The notes beneath the pieces were generated by a model, which was given only the letters and a program-made list of their open reading frames with translations, was not told the origin of the DNA and searched no databases. From Gymnopus androsaceus JB14 (taxonomy: Eukaryota > Basidiomycota > Agaricomycetes > Agaricales > Omphalotaceae): 64,000 nucleotides of DNA. Shown here piece after piece: positions 1 through 10,347 of this stretch. How positions within the stretch are numbered: position 1 is the stretch's first letter; each line of letters starts with the position of its first letter. The stretch spans positions 1 to 64,000 of the forward strand of contig ML769416.1 in NCBI GenBank assembly GCA_009733575.1. The letters are read 5' to 3'. The translations under genes and the position numbers were made by a program.

Positions 1-2
1 CC

Positions 3-1820
3 ATACCGTGTTCACGCGTCCGCAGCGTAGAGACGGCAGACCAATACTTGAAAAACATAGAGTCTTCACGGAGAGATATCCTAGAGAGCAGCGAACCCGA
101 GTCGGAAGCTTCCGTTCCGCTGGTCAGTCATACGCTGGATCGCGAGAGGGAAGGATGGAAAGCAGAAAAAAATGTGGAGAACATCTATGTTCGACAGCCT
201 CTACCTTACGTGGCAGGAAAGTCTCACTACTCTCCTCCATTACCACCGCTCTATGGCGGCAAGTTCAAAATCGGCTCGTCATACAAAAAGCTGGACGTGA
301 TTCCAGAATCCGTGATGTTTCCGGAAATGGGTCCATCCGAATATGCAGACGGCAATCTCGAAGACGATTCGCAGATTTTCAATGCGACTGTCTCCCTCGA
401 CAAGATCTCCGAAGAAGATTTATATTATCATCTCTGTCATGTAATTGCCAACACTCTAAATGTGGAGAACGCCTGGTCTGCCTATTCCACTATCCTCTCT
501 ATTCGTTCCCCAAAAGGTCGAGGTCGAGACCATCCACCCATTCCATTCGAACACCTTCACCGACTCTGTCGCATTCTCTCCCAAAACCGACCCAGAACTC
601 GAACGCAATTCCTTCGTCTGCTATCCATCCTCTACACCATCCGCAAATATGACGGCAAAATCCAACAATTTGAGTGGAATTCGCTTATTGCGAATGCTGG
701 GACGGGGTGGCGAGGATCCAAATCGAAAGATTTTGAGCTTGCTTTGGATGTTTTCGAGGACATGGTTTCGGGAAACCCTCCCGGATCTTCCTTCTCGCCA
801 TCTGACTATCCCGTGGCTGACATGCCACCCCAACCCGTCGAACCTGACATTTACACCTACAATACCTTAATCAGCATTGCCGCGAAAACTCTACATGGTC
901 GGACAATTGCACGCGCAACGGGAATGCTCCGCTCTTCGGGACACTCTCCAGATCGTATAACTCATCTTTCACTGTTGGTGTTCTTCACTCATAGTGGCCA
1001 ACTGAGTGGGATCCGTTCGACCTTGTCCAAGATGCGCGAACAAAACTTGGAACTTGGAATGGATGGAATTAATGCCTGCTTATGGGCCTATGGACGTAGC
1101 GGTAAACTGCAGTGGGTGGAGAACGTTTACAGGGTTCTGCGACATAACACGTATCCCGAGCCAGCCGAGGTTATCAACCCCATTATCGAGTCATTGAAGG
1201 ACGACTTGATCGATATTTCCCCACTCATGAGGCCGAACGCGATCACATTCTCCACTGTGATTCAGCTCATGGCCTGGAATGGCCATCTCGCAATGACCTA
1301 CACCGTGTTGATGGATATGCTTTCATCCGTGAACATGGAACCAGGTGCACCGCTAGTCCGAGATGACGACGACAAGATCTATTATACCAACTACCCTGCA
1401 ATGTACACCAGCTTCCGCTCGCTTTTCCTTGGATTTTCTCGTCACGGTGTCTATCTTCGCACAGAGGATACGTCTAGTCTCCAGGAGCGGAAATGGACGC
1501 TGGGCAATCTACAGGTCATATTCGATTCCTATATCGGCCTGTCAGATCCAGTTTACCCCTCGGTGAGCATGATCTACTGGATCATGGTCGCCTTTGACCG
1601 AACCAGCAATCATGATGTTGAGCTTATGCGGAAAGTGTGGACTCGGCTCGAGGAACGATACGATGGGCCATGGGGAGGCACGGAACATCGTTTGCGCAGG
1701 CTACGTAGTATGCTTTTTTCACAGGAGGCAGAGGCACATCTACGAGAACATGGGTTTCGTACGGCGAAGCGAGTATCTCGTGCATCACTTATCTACCAAT
1801 ATAATCCGGGTTTACGATGA
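3..1820 (+). CDS. Pentatricopeptide-repeat (PPR) protein, 5' end outside window
   Basis: One uninterrupted frame of about 605 codons is open from the first bases of the window (frame starting at position 3, no upstream stop) to TGA at 1818-1820. The start codon and any mitochondrial presequence therefore lie to the left. The middle and C-terminal parts contain degenerate 35-residue helical hairpins typical of PPR proteins, such as PDIYTYNTLISIAAK (about 841-885), PDRITHLSLLVFF and PNAITFSTVIQLM. Fungal PPR proteins usually bind organellar RNA and act in mitochondrial RNA processing or translation; that role is inferred from the family. It converges on the AMMECR1 gene, whose stop lies about 107 bp downstream. 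No introns are needed in the visible part. The exact orthologue is not recognised. Confidence 0.8.
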   Translation: MPCSRVRSVETADQYLKNIESSRRDILESSEPESEASVPLVSHTLDREREGWKAEKNVENIYVRQPLPYVAGKSHYSPPLPPLYGGKFKIGSSYKKLDVIPESVMFPEMGPSEYADGNLEDDSQIFNATVSLDKISEEDLYYHLCHVIANTLNVENAWSAYSTILSIRSPKGRGRDHPPIPFEHLHRLCRILSQNRPRTRTQFLRLLSILYTIRKYDGKIQQFEWNSLIANAGTGWRGSKSKDFELALDVFEDMVSGNPPGSSFSPSDYPVADMPPQPVEPDIYTYNTLISIAAKTLHGRTIARATGMLRSSGHSPDRITHLSLLVFFTHSGQLSGIRSTLSKMREQNLELGMDGINACLWAYGRSGKLQWVENVYRVLRHNTYPEPAEVINPIIESLKDDLIDISPLMRPNAITFSTVIQLMAWNGHLAMTYTVLMDMLSSVNMEPGAPLVRDDDDKIYYTNYPAMYTSFRSLFLGFSRHGVYLRTEDTSSLQERKWTLGNLQVIFDSYIGLSDPVYPSVSMIYWIMVAFDRTSNHDVELMRKVWTRLEERYDGPWGGTEHRLRRLRSMLFSQEAEAHLREHGFRTAKRVSRASLIYQYNPGLR

Positions 1821-1926
1821 CTGATTTTTGCGTTGGGGCCCGCCGATTTTAGAAACTGAGTTCCTCTATAAATTTCCAAAGATACATTGTACAATTTAGA
1901 TTGTTAAGTCCACCGATAAGAGTGTA

Positions 1927-2787
1927 TTAGATATGAAATTCTTGTCCGTGTTCGTTGCGCCAGGCAACGTACTCGTCCCAGTCTGCTTGATGCTGGCGAC
2001 TCTGATACCTCCTGAGCTTGACGCTTCTACGAATGTCCTCTGTGATTGTGCCATTCCAACCAGCTTTCTGGATGGCACTATCGACGGCTTCGATCTTATC
2101 CCATCCCTGTTCAGGCATAACCTCGGGCAAATAAGTCGCAGTGAAGGTTTGCTTGCAGGTGATACGAGGGAGATACGACGATGATGAGAGAGGTGAGGGC
2201 GCAGCAGACGACTCGCTGATTAATGTGGACGGGTGGGGAAAGGAAATGTAGATCCCATGGACTCCGATAGTCCAATCGAGATACGAATCCGCGTCTTCAA
2301 AGTCTGTAAGGAGCGATACGCTAAATGTAACCGAACAACAGTGAGCCTTCAGATACAACTCTTTAACTAATATTCACCTACCCGCATTCCAAAGTGGGGA
2401 GCTCTGACTTTGCGATCTTGCGGAATCTATGATCTCTGAAAGCACTGATAAGAGCGTATTCAGCTAAACCTTCGTGGAGGGGATGAGGCTCAAAGCTGCC
2501 GATACAGCCTCGAAGCCTAGGAGAGCGTCCTGGTCGGGACGAACGTGTGTTCCATGTAACAAAGAGAGGGCTAGAAGAGTCGGAATTTATCAGTCTGATT
2601 CGGCAAGAGGATAGAAAATGGGGCACTATTTCTCGTCAAGGAATGTAGGCGGGATAGGCTTTGCTAAAGGCGTGAGGGCGCAGTATAATGCATCAAAGGC
2701 ATGGAAACAGTGTTCGACTGTGCAGACTTGAGACTCTACAGGCTCTTGCTTGTCGACAGCAGCAGATTCTGGCTGGACGAGGGACAT
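1927..2787 (-). CDS. AMMECR1-domain protein
   Basis: Three exons on the minus strand: 2627-2787, 2382-2570 and 1927-2320. The introns 2571-2626 (56 nt) and 2321-2381 (61 nt) are both GT-AG. Together they give a 247-residue protein. Exon 1 ends in ...PPTFLDEK and splices to make the family motif YPLFVTW. Exon 2 contains RLRGCIGSFEPHPLHEGL, the conserved LRGCIG core. The second splice creates ECGVSLLTDFED, and exon 3 continues with DWTIGVHG and TYLPEVMPEQGWDKIEAVD, which match AMMECR1 proteins along their length. Phases agree at each junction (2/2, 2/2). The biochemical role of this widely conserved family is not established; a nucleic-acid or nucleotide function is often suggested. The ATG at 2785-2787 is the first in frame and gives a normal-length N-terminus. 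Confidence 0.92.
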
Positions 2788-3241
2788 TAAAAATCGGAAG
2801 AGCCGGCTGGTGCAAGTAAGCAGATGACAGGACAGAACAAGCTACTAAGTAAAGCGTGAATATTGTCTCGGGCTCGGCCCGTGACGCTTCTCCAGTCTTC
2901 AATATTCAATCGTCTTTCGATGATGGACGGTGTATTCAGAGATCCGAAACGCATAAGGGCCTCATTCTGACCAAAAGCGATGACCAGAACAGACCAGAAC
3001 AGAATCCACTCTGAATTTGGGCTCATGAGGCAAATAATTTACAATGATCCATGTACACCATTGATAATGCTTGCCTTCCATTATAGATCATCATCATACT
3101 ACAGGAAGAAAAGGCGTTTACCATAATTGTTTTATTTCAATTACTATAATTGCTGTAAGCAATAAACATAATTGATTCATTTGGCAGGCAGTGGAAATTG
3201 GTGATAAGACAAGGACTAGCAACCCAACATAGGTGCTTCTC
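2788..3241. other. Upstream region of the AMMECR1 gene
   Basis: About 450 bp with no supported gene. Short minus-strand open frames here show no recognisable domain. It presumably holds the AMMECR1 promoter. Confidence 0.5.
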
Positions 3242-3314
3242 GCTATGTACGTAAGTGACCGGACATACTGCGCCGGCCAAGCATATGCTAAGTCCGGTCA
3301 CTTACATACATAGC
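3242..3314. repeat. Long imperfect palindrome
   Basis: Arms 3242-3264 and 3292-3314 are inverted copies of 23 bp with one mismatch (gctatgtacgtaagtgaccg versus gctatgtatgtaagtgaccg on the opposite strand). The spacer is 27 bp. It may be the remnant of a very short inverted-repeat element. No target duplication is obvious. Confidence 0.75.
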
Positions 3315-3649
3315 AAGTAGACCAAGGAAGCTGAGAAAGATATGAATGCATCTCCTACTAAACAATAGGAGCTGCTGTGATACCTTGCTCCAAATTGTGA
3401 ATAGGAAATGAATCTCATAAGAAAAAGGTGTATTTGCAAATGAAATTGACAGAACCACATGCACACAGTTGGGAGTGGGAGCTGGGCAGCATCAATTGAT
3501 TCCAGTACACAAGGTGACCCAGGTGGGTTAAGGGAGCATGAGGAGGAGGCCTGAGAACACCAAAATGGAGCATGGCTCCCAGAGCAATGCTTGCTGAAGG
3601 GACAAGGCCAAAGGTTCCCAAAACACCACCAAAGAGCCTTGCAATGATA
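3315..3649. other. Gene-free stretch at the edge of the repeat island
   Basis: A 117-codon open frame runs on the minus strand but has low-complexity, Cys/Ser/Pro-rich sequence without a domain. I see no supported gene here. Confidence 0.5.
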
Positions 3650-3886
3650 TGCCAATTTTTTAGCTAAGGCTAAAACTGCATGGAACTGATAATCCTACAT
3701 TCTGCAGAAGCTATCATCATGATCATTGGTTACTAAGAACTATAGTGAGCCCAGGCTGATAGTTAAAGTCCATCAAAGGTCTATTGTACTCAAGGGGTTG
3801 CAGAGTAATGGTATGTGCAATGGTACCATACTTAACTTAGTAAATGCACCTACATCAGCAAAACCTGGGTGAACTGGATAGCACTG

Positions 3887-4547
3887 CATCAGCAAAACCT
3901 GGATAATGGTCATAGCAGGCCATAGCAGGCCATAGCAGGCCATAGCGGCCATAGTTCTCAACAGAACTATGACTGCTATGGCCTGCTATGGCCTGCTATG
4001 AAGTTCTCTGGGATCACTGGCTTGTTTTGTCATTTGACAGCTGTTCAACACCTGTCATTCTCTCCCGCCAATGGTATATAAGATGTGGGATTGATGACTT
4101 TGCCTCGATTCTCAGTCGCCTAGGCTCATTGTGGTATTTGTGGTGCATCTCATTAGATTCTTTGGTTTCAGGGCATGTATGCATATGGGGGCTGCAATTT
4201 ATAGAGTAATATGGTCTCGTACTGGGTAACAAATAGTTATATGATTATGCATATGTACTATAGTCTATGTTTACATTTGAACAACATTTGAACGTGAAGA
4301 TAAAAATGATTTTATTTCACCATCATTCGATTTTATGATTCTCAAAACAATTCAAACAAATGAATATATTTAGTATTCAATAGAATGACAACCAATGTCG
4401 AGTCTTGACATTCCCGTGAAATCCATAGCGATCCATAGCAGTCCATAGCAATCCATAGCTCTGGATAGATGGGGACCTTGCTATGGGTGCTATGAGTGCT
4501 GGACAGCACTATCCAGTGCTGTCCAGTACACCCAGGTTTTGCTGATG
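3887..4547 (+). mobile_element. Short inverted-repeat element, copy 1 (661 bp), nested in copy 2
   Basis: It begins catcagcaaaacctgg at 3887 and ends ccaggttttgctgatg at 4547, flanked by TG at 3885-3886 and 4548-4549. The homologous stretch of copy 3 reads straight through this point with a single TG, so the 2-bp target duplication is shown by comparison rather than assumed. The left arm carries tandem ccatagcagg units facing inverted ctatggcctg units. The middle (about 4000-4390) is AT-rich with no coding frame. It is non-autonomous; no transposase is present. Confidence 0.88.
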
Positions 4548-4760
4548 TGGATAGTGCTATCCAGCACTCATAGCACTCATAGCACCCATAGCAAGGTCCC
4601 CATCTATCCAGAGCTATGAGCTGCTATGGGCTGCTATGGATTGCTATAGAGCATGACATCTGTCAACAGGCAATATAATTTGTGAAGTCCATAGTAACTC
4701 ATAGCTACCCATAGCAATTCATAGCAGTTCATAGTTCTATGGCTGCTATGGATTGCTATG

Positions 4761-4943
4761 TGTTGGATATCCGGCCCATGTGGTTGTCCGGCCGCTCCAA
4801 GCCTATACCATTTTCCGTCCCCCTATTACACTTACTATATATACAAGCTAGTTACATTTGGACAATTGATCTTTCTTACCCCCATTCGTGCCTACTCACT
4901 GATCCCACCTATCAAGGTGTCCACCCGGTCATATTGCTCAACA
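4761..4943 (+). repeat. 5' LTR of the 2.8-kb element
   Basis: 183 bp, TGTTGG...CAACA, with a tatatata box-like stretch near 4838-4846. Confidence 0.85.
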
Positions 4944-6149
4944 GATTATGAGACTGGGACTCAACCGGCTCTAATCAAACTCATCAGTATCACTTGCCGC
5001 CGAATCTATTGCTGCACTGCCGTGCCCGTTTTACTTGCCGTTTGATCACTTGTTGTTACTGCTATCTACGCCCATTGCTGAATCTATTCCTGCACTGCCG
5101 TGCCCGTTTTACTCATTGTTGTTTGCCTCGTTGCCCGTTGCCCATTCCAGTGGGAGCCCCGTTTTATCGACAACTGTCTTGATTCCGATTTCACATCCGC
5201 CATGTCTGATGCCCGTGGACAAGTTATTGTTTCGAAGGATGATGCTGGTGAAGGTTTTTTTGGGAACTGGTTGATTCAGAGAAGAGCGGTATTACGCCAG
5301 TTTTATGGCCAGGCCTGTATAATCTAGATCTTGCTATTTCAAGCATATCTACTTTGTACTTTGGACACTAAGGGCTATAGTGAGTCCCAAACTGTTAGCC
5401 AAAGCATGTTGCAGTCTATTGTACCCACTGGAGTAGCATTGTGTATGGTATACATCCATATTCGCACACTGCACTTCATTAAAAGTCCTATGAGGGTGAT
5501 TCTAGAATTTGCTATAGATCACTCAAGATGAGGCTAGACTTTGCTATTGCATATTCAAGGGAACTTTATATGTTCACAAGTGGAGGTGTAGTCCATGAGA
5601 CATACTAGGCTTAAAGCTAGATTATAGTCTGGATCTAAATTGGTGGTTATAAAGATATGGATCAGTAAGCATATATGCATGCTGATTCATACAAAGCAAG
5701 TTGGCTTATTGATACAGCAAAAGGTGCTTACAGATACATGTTAGTAATGCCCTTAAGCTGAGTAAACATGAAAGGCTTAGTGATCCTTTGGATGACTGAT
5801 ATACCCTGTATTACAAACACTATTTTTGCATCTTACTCATCTCATATCTCGCTTATTGATCCATATTACTGTACATAGTTACTATTTATAGAAAAGGCCC
5901 CAGTAGGTATATAAGGGATCACAGTGTGTTGTGTTTTCCTCAGATTAGTATTCCCCACAAAGGCTACAATCTCAGAGGTTTCTGTACCAATTGTGAAAAC
6001 CAATTGCAGGGTTCTTTCAGTGAAGCAACAGCAGTAATTCCACTGGTAGCTGTTTGTGAAGAAAGTTACTTTGAGTTGATAGTTTGTCGCTCTCAGGTCT
6101 TTAATTCTCCAATAAAAAGTTGGCCCACTAATTATAGTGTGAACATTGT

Positions 6150-6262
6150 TTGGTTGAAAAGACACTTGGTCTTATTGTTTTGGACACTTGGTCCCATTGT
6201 TTTGAAAGGCACTTGGCCTATTGTTTTGGACACTTGGTCCTATTGTTCTCCTATATTGGCAC
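6150..6262 (+). repeat. Degenerate minisatellite inside the LTR element
   Basis: About five imperfect copies of a 20-25 bp unit centred on ttggacacttggtcctattg and its variants (ggcacttggcctattgtttt). It lies in the non-coding interior of the 2.8-kb element, just before the Gag remnant. Confidence 0.7.
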
Positions 6263-6589
6263 TTGGCCATAAAACCCCTGTTGTCCTGCTGTAAAGCATT
6301 TCCTAGAACTTGTTGTTTGCTGAAAAGCAAAGCCCCCTTTCTTTTAACAAGTTCTACTTTGTGAAATCAAAGTCTTACTTCAACTTAACAAGTTTGGCTT
6401 AATTCAAAGGAGGAATCCTTGACAACTCACTAAAGAACCTCGCACAAAACAGTGCTGATTCAGATTCTAGCTTCTGGCTACTATCAGAACAGTACAACTA
6501 CAATAGCGGAGTTGCAAAAGAAAGAGTGTTTGTGATTTATTGAGAGGTATACAAAGGAGACTGCAGGCCAGGATGTGATCCTAGTTGGG

Positions 6590-7290
6590 ACCCCAGTTGA
6601 ACCTGAGCCGACATCGGGGAGGAATGGAAAAGTGTGGAAGGCTTGGAAGACCAAGAGGGATATTGCTGCTTCAATTATTGTTGAAAGTCTCGACACCAAC
6701 CAGTACATCCACATCAAAGGTATTGATGATGACCCCTCGTGATGACAGAGACCTTGCGGAAATACCACACCGTGAAAGGACTTGGTTCACTCACATCAAT
6801 CTACCAAAAGATGATGCACACCCAGAAGAAGGACGACATTTCCATTGAAACCCACATCAAAACAATCCGTCAGTATGGAGACCTACTTGAAAGTTTCGGT
6901 GAGCCGATTTTGCCTGTCCTCATCATTGCATGCATCTTCTCCACCCTCCCTGCCGGATATAAACCTGTCATCACTGCACTCAATGGAGATCCCCAAGGGT
7001 ATGATGTTCTCTATGTCACTGCTCGTCTTCAGAACTTTGCCATCACCGAATTCACCAACAATGAAGACAATCTCCCCAACGCTACTGCTTTGGCTGCTAA
7101 TCGCTACAAGCCTTACGTCTGTTGTCCTGTTTCCGAGATTACATGTTTCCGATGCAGGAAATGTGGTCACTACCAGTCATCCTGTCCCAAACCAGTTGAA
7201 ACATTCACTGGTGCTGCGTTGACACCTATGGACACTCATGTCCTCTCGGCAGAGATGCCCTTCAGCACACACAAGGTGTTACCATTCTAG
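6590..7290 (+). pseudogene. Decayed Copia-type Gag with zinc knuckle
   Basis: The open part (6739-7290) encodes a UBN2-like Gag helical region (for example FSTLPAGYKPVITALNG and TARLQNFAITEF). A CX2CX4HX4C zinc knuckle follows (CFRCRKCGHYQSSC, about 7144-7185). The N-terminal part continues upstream in another frame (6590-6735, ...WKTKRDIAASIIVES), so at least one frameshift or stop separates the two. It would form the retrotransposon capsid and bind RNA if intact. No downstream pol follows before the 3' LTR. Confidence 0.75.
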
Positions 7291-7412
7291 GAAACAGAAG
7301 TTGAGTGGGAGCCAAGCTCCATGTTTCTTTATTCTATTATTCATTGGACCTTTTACATATACATACACGCTATTGGTTTGTTTATTCCTCATCGCAACTG
7401 TACAAGTGGGAG

Positions 7413-7595
7413 TGTTGGATATCCAGCCCATGTGGTTGTCCGGCCGCTCCGAGCCTATACCATTTTCCGTCCCCCTATTACACTTACTATATATACAAGC
7501 TAGTTACATTTGGACAATTGATCTTTCTTGCCCCTGTTCGCGCCTGCTCACTGATCCCACCTATCAAGGTGTCCACCCGGTCATATTGCTCAACA
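7413..7595 (+). repeat. 3' LTR of the 2.8-kb element
   Basis: 183 bp, the partner of 4761-4943. It is followed directly by the target duplication ctatg at 7596-7600. Confidence 0.85.
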
Positions 7596-7736
7596 CTATG
7601 GCTTGCTATAACAGCTATGGCAATTATCCAGGTTTTGCTGATGTAGATCAAAGTCCCATGTGCAGTATGGTGTAGCAAGGCAAGCTTGTTGTATAACAAA
7701 TTGTTAAGTGAGGCATCTAATGAAGCTCACATACTA

Positions 7737-7860
7737 CATCAGCAAAACCTGGGTGAACACTACAGCAGCCACAGTGATCCACAGTGATCCACAGCAGCCA
7801 CAGAGCTGTACAGTTCTGTGGCTACTGTGGATTGCTGTAAGTTGACCATTGCTCAACCAT
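7737..7860 (+). mobile_element. Short inverted-repeat element, left end only (CACAG subfamily)
   Basis: It starts catcagcaaaacctgggtga at 7737 after the dinucleotide TA and continues with cacagtgatc/ccacagcagc units facing ctgtggctactgtgg. These are the same units as in the other copies but with C in place of T (cacag for catag). It sits inside repeat F2. No matching right terminus was found, so it is truncated or interrupted. The right boundary given is approximate. Confidence 0.7.
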
Positions 7861-9469
7861 TCTGACACCTGACAGTCCCAACTGATAGATACTGTGTCAA
7901 GAACATTAGACACTATTTAATGAGTGCACAATGTGATTCTGACAAGTTCAACAATAATTTCTAGAATATTATGGGAAATTACCAGTAATTATCTGAATTA
8001 TGAGAATTATCAATGTTGACTGATATTACCTGATATTATGCAGTCCCCTTTTCAAATTAACAGATATTATTCAAACATTATCTAGTATTAGGAGAAACTT
8101 ATCACTGAATATATAACCATTATCCATGGTTTGCCTGTTTGCAGCAATAATAATATTCAGAGTTCATACATGTACCAGTTGCAGTGAAGCTCATAAAATT
8201 ATATATTGGGGAGCTATAATCAATGTTTACAAGCAGGTAATAATACAAAGATTCTGAGCAAAGAGCGAACAAGAGGAGACACAGACCAAAACATCAGGAT
8301 AAAGGAGGCAGTGGTGAATCAAAGGGTGAGAGAACAAGTGACAAAACAAACTGGAAAGAAAAATGTTGGTGAATGATGAATTAGAGGCAGCAGACATGCT
8401 ACATACCAAAACATGATGATAGTGAAGGACTCAATGGAATGAGATGAACTGTAACAAATATGGTTAGTGAATGAGGATGTAGAAGAAGGGGATGCATACT
8501 GAATCAACAGCAAGAAACCAAAGAAATGAGCTGAAAAGGGAAATGATTAGTGAACAAACATGCGGAGGCCTAAGAGGCATATCAAGACAGTTGGCGAGCC
8601 AGGAATATTGGGACATGAGGAAATAAGCCAGCTGAGTCAACCTGAATGTAGAGGAACCCAAATCAGCATCATTGGAACAAGTAAGAAAGAGTAGTCATGT
8701 ACCAGTCTTGCTTTTGAAGAGCTTAGTTTAATGCTGAGAGAGCTGAGTACAACCTTGCTATTGCTGCCAACTTGTTTGATGCTGAGATTCAAAAGTGTCT
8801 TGGGTACAGGCAGCAAGAGGATGAGAGAAGTTAGACAATGAAAGCAGGAATGAAAAATGGAAGTAAAGTCAACATAACACATGTCACTTTTTAAATGCTT
8901 CCAGCCCATACACATGATTTGCTGGTGAGTTGTGAATTATATTATAGTAATAAGCTGTACTTGGTAGCATGCCACTTTTATATGCACTTGGCAATTCACC
9001 CTAAGGCAAGGAAAAGCCAGCCCCATACTAGTACATATGATGATACAACCATGCTACAGCAAGTTCAACCCACAAAGAGGAAGATAGACCATGGCTTCTG
9101 AAAGATCCAAGAACTATTATATGAATAAGGAACTTCACTACAGATACAGATGTCAAACTTATTAGGATTCAATTGGGCAGACTGTGGAGAGCTTAGTTGT
9201 GAAATTGTTGTCTGTGTGGCTGGTATGTACTAAGACTAGTAGTAGTACTAAAAAGTATACAAAGTTGATGCATACAAGAGCCCCTCATAAATTCTGGTAA
9301 TTTTCTGGTAACTTTTGGTAGCATTCCAAACATATTGAATGGACTTCATAATTTCAATACATTCTTGGAACATTACATCTGCTATCTGTAATTTTAATTA
9401 ATTCATGGAATGTTATTCAAGGACCAGTTTCCTGATGATGAACAAATGGTCAAAATGATACAGTAATTC
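7861..9469. other. AT-rich repeat-island sequence without genes
   Basis: No supported coding region. Several minus-strand frames of 60-92 codons (8227-8915) are rich in Ser, Leu and Phe and have no domain. The stretch is probably old mobile DNA. Confidence 0.5.
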
Positions 9470-9580
9470 AAGAGGAGGCAAAGATGAATTTGGAGATGTG
9501 GAAGATGAATTGAAAATGAGAATGATGAAAGCAATGCCAGAGATAGGGAGAAAGAGAGTCTTGAAAGTGGAGTTATTATG
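9470..9580 (+). repeat. Dispersed segment shared with 27605-27720
   Basis: The ~110 bp containing gaatgagaatgatgaaagca, agagtcttgaaagtggagt and the preceding aattcaagaggaggcaaaga match 27605-27720 closely and in the same orientation. The other copy lies 3' of the Rab-like gene. Confidence 0.75.
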
Positions 9581-9985
9581 AACACTTTATCTTATCTCAT
9601 GCCACATGGACTATTACTTATCATTTCCTTTGTTTACCTTTATATTTCCTTGGTGCTTACTTAAGCATGCACTTATTTAGGTGCATGGCTATGCTGTTTG
9701 GACATGCTTACCTTTTTATAGAGTTTGACACATGTATGATCATTTGATCCTTGATCATAGGTCTTGATCATACAATCATCCTTCAATCACTTTCATCACA
9801 CCTCATGCTAGGATGCTGCATTTGGTGCTGGATATGCATCAGCAAAACCTGGATAATTGCCATAGCTGTTATAGCTGTTATAGCAAGCCATAGCAGCTAT
9901 AGAACTATGAACTGCTATGAATTGCTATGGGTAGCTATGAATTACTATGAGCTTCCCAGATTATATTGCCTGTTGACAGATGTCA

Positions 9986-10347
9986 TGTTGGAATATCAAA
10001 GGTAAATATATTCTATCGAACTATACATGGAACACTTTCTCGTAGTCTCCACTTGTTTGTATCACCATCCCATGCACTCCACTGTTATCGTCTCGCAGAC
10101 TCCACTCAGTCTCTCGCTGTATCCACTTGATCTCTCGCAGTACCCACTTTACCGTATGGACAGTAGCCACACATATTCACAAGTAGCCACTTGCCCGATA
10201 TATTGTTTGTACATAGGACTGTATATAAGCCTAGGTAGCATACCCTGTAATACCACCGTTGTCCCCCATCAATCTGTGTGATCGTTACTACTAAGTCCTG
10301 TGTGGACTTACTGCTGCTACTTCCTATTGAGGAACGAAACTCTAATA
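9986..10347 (+). repeat. 5' LTR of Copia element
   Basis: 362 bp. It contains a TATA-like tatataagcctag near 10220, which is probably the element promoter. Confidence 0.92.

Larger units (their letters stand above)
4761..7595 (+). mobile_element. Non-autonomous LTR retrotransposon (2.8 kb)
   Basis: Direct terminal repeats 4761-4943 and 7413-7595 (183 bp each, seven differences seen, about 96% identical) begin TGTTGG and end CAACA. The 5-bp duplication ctatg lies at 4756-4760 and 7596-7600. The sequence after the 5' LTR, gattatgagactggg, resembles a primer site complementary to the initiator tRNA-Met anticodon arm. A purine tract, caagtgggag, precedes the 3' LTR. The interior holds only a decayed Gag region (about 6590-7290) and no protease, integrase or reverse transcriptase. 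It must depend on an autonomous Copia-type partner. Confidence 0.88.
3853..7643 (+). mobile_element. Short inverted-repeat element, copy 2 (host of two later insertions)
   Basis: The left terminus catcagcaaaacctgggtga is at 3853 and the right terminus ccaggttttgctgatg ends at 7643. The flanking dinucleotide TA is repeated at 3851-3852 and 7644-7645. Its own sequence is 3853-3886, 4550-4760 and 7601-7643, about 290 bp. The interior is made of inverted ~10-bp units of the type ccatagcaat. Copy 1 (3887-4547) and an LTR element (4761-7595) were inserted into it later. The reconstructed order matches the uninterrupted parts of copy 3 (9837-9985 plus 15734-15871). Confidence 0.85.
3650..7736 (+). 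repeat. Dispersed repeat 'F2', left copy, split by nested insertions
   Basis: Segments 3650-3852 and 7646-7736 together match, in order, the reverse complement of 21321-21604, for example the shared ctatagtgagcc and aagctgatagtt stretches and the start tgccaatttttt. The right copy is uninterrupted at the point where the left copy is split, so the 3.8 kb between 3853 and 7643 is an insertion. It shares its terminal tgccaa.tttttggc-like sequence and the agctatagtgagcc block with the longer direct repeats at 16.2 and 18.9 kb. It is probably a fragment of an old LTR or other mobile element. No coding capacity was found in it. Confidence 0.7.

Noticed and set aside
8..652. 214-codon open frame overlapping the PPR gene
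   Set aside because: A shadow in another frame. The frame from position 3 has PPR motifs and runs the full length.
3302..3655. 117-codon minus-strand open frame
   Set aside because: No domain, Cys/Ser-rich low-complexity translation, no conserved counterpart. It adjoins repeat F2.
4390..4760. Regularly spaced ccatagcaat units suggestive of a CRISPR-like array
   Set aside because: The units are contiguous, vary in sequence, occur as facing inverted arms with no unique spacers, and lie in a eukaryotic genome. They are the interior of short inverted-repeat elements.
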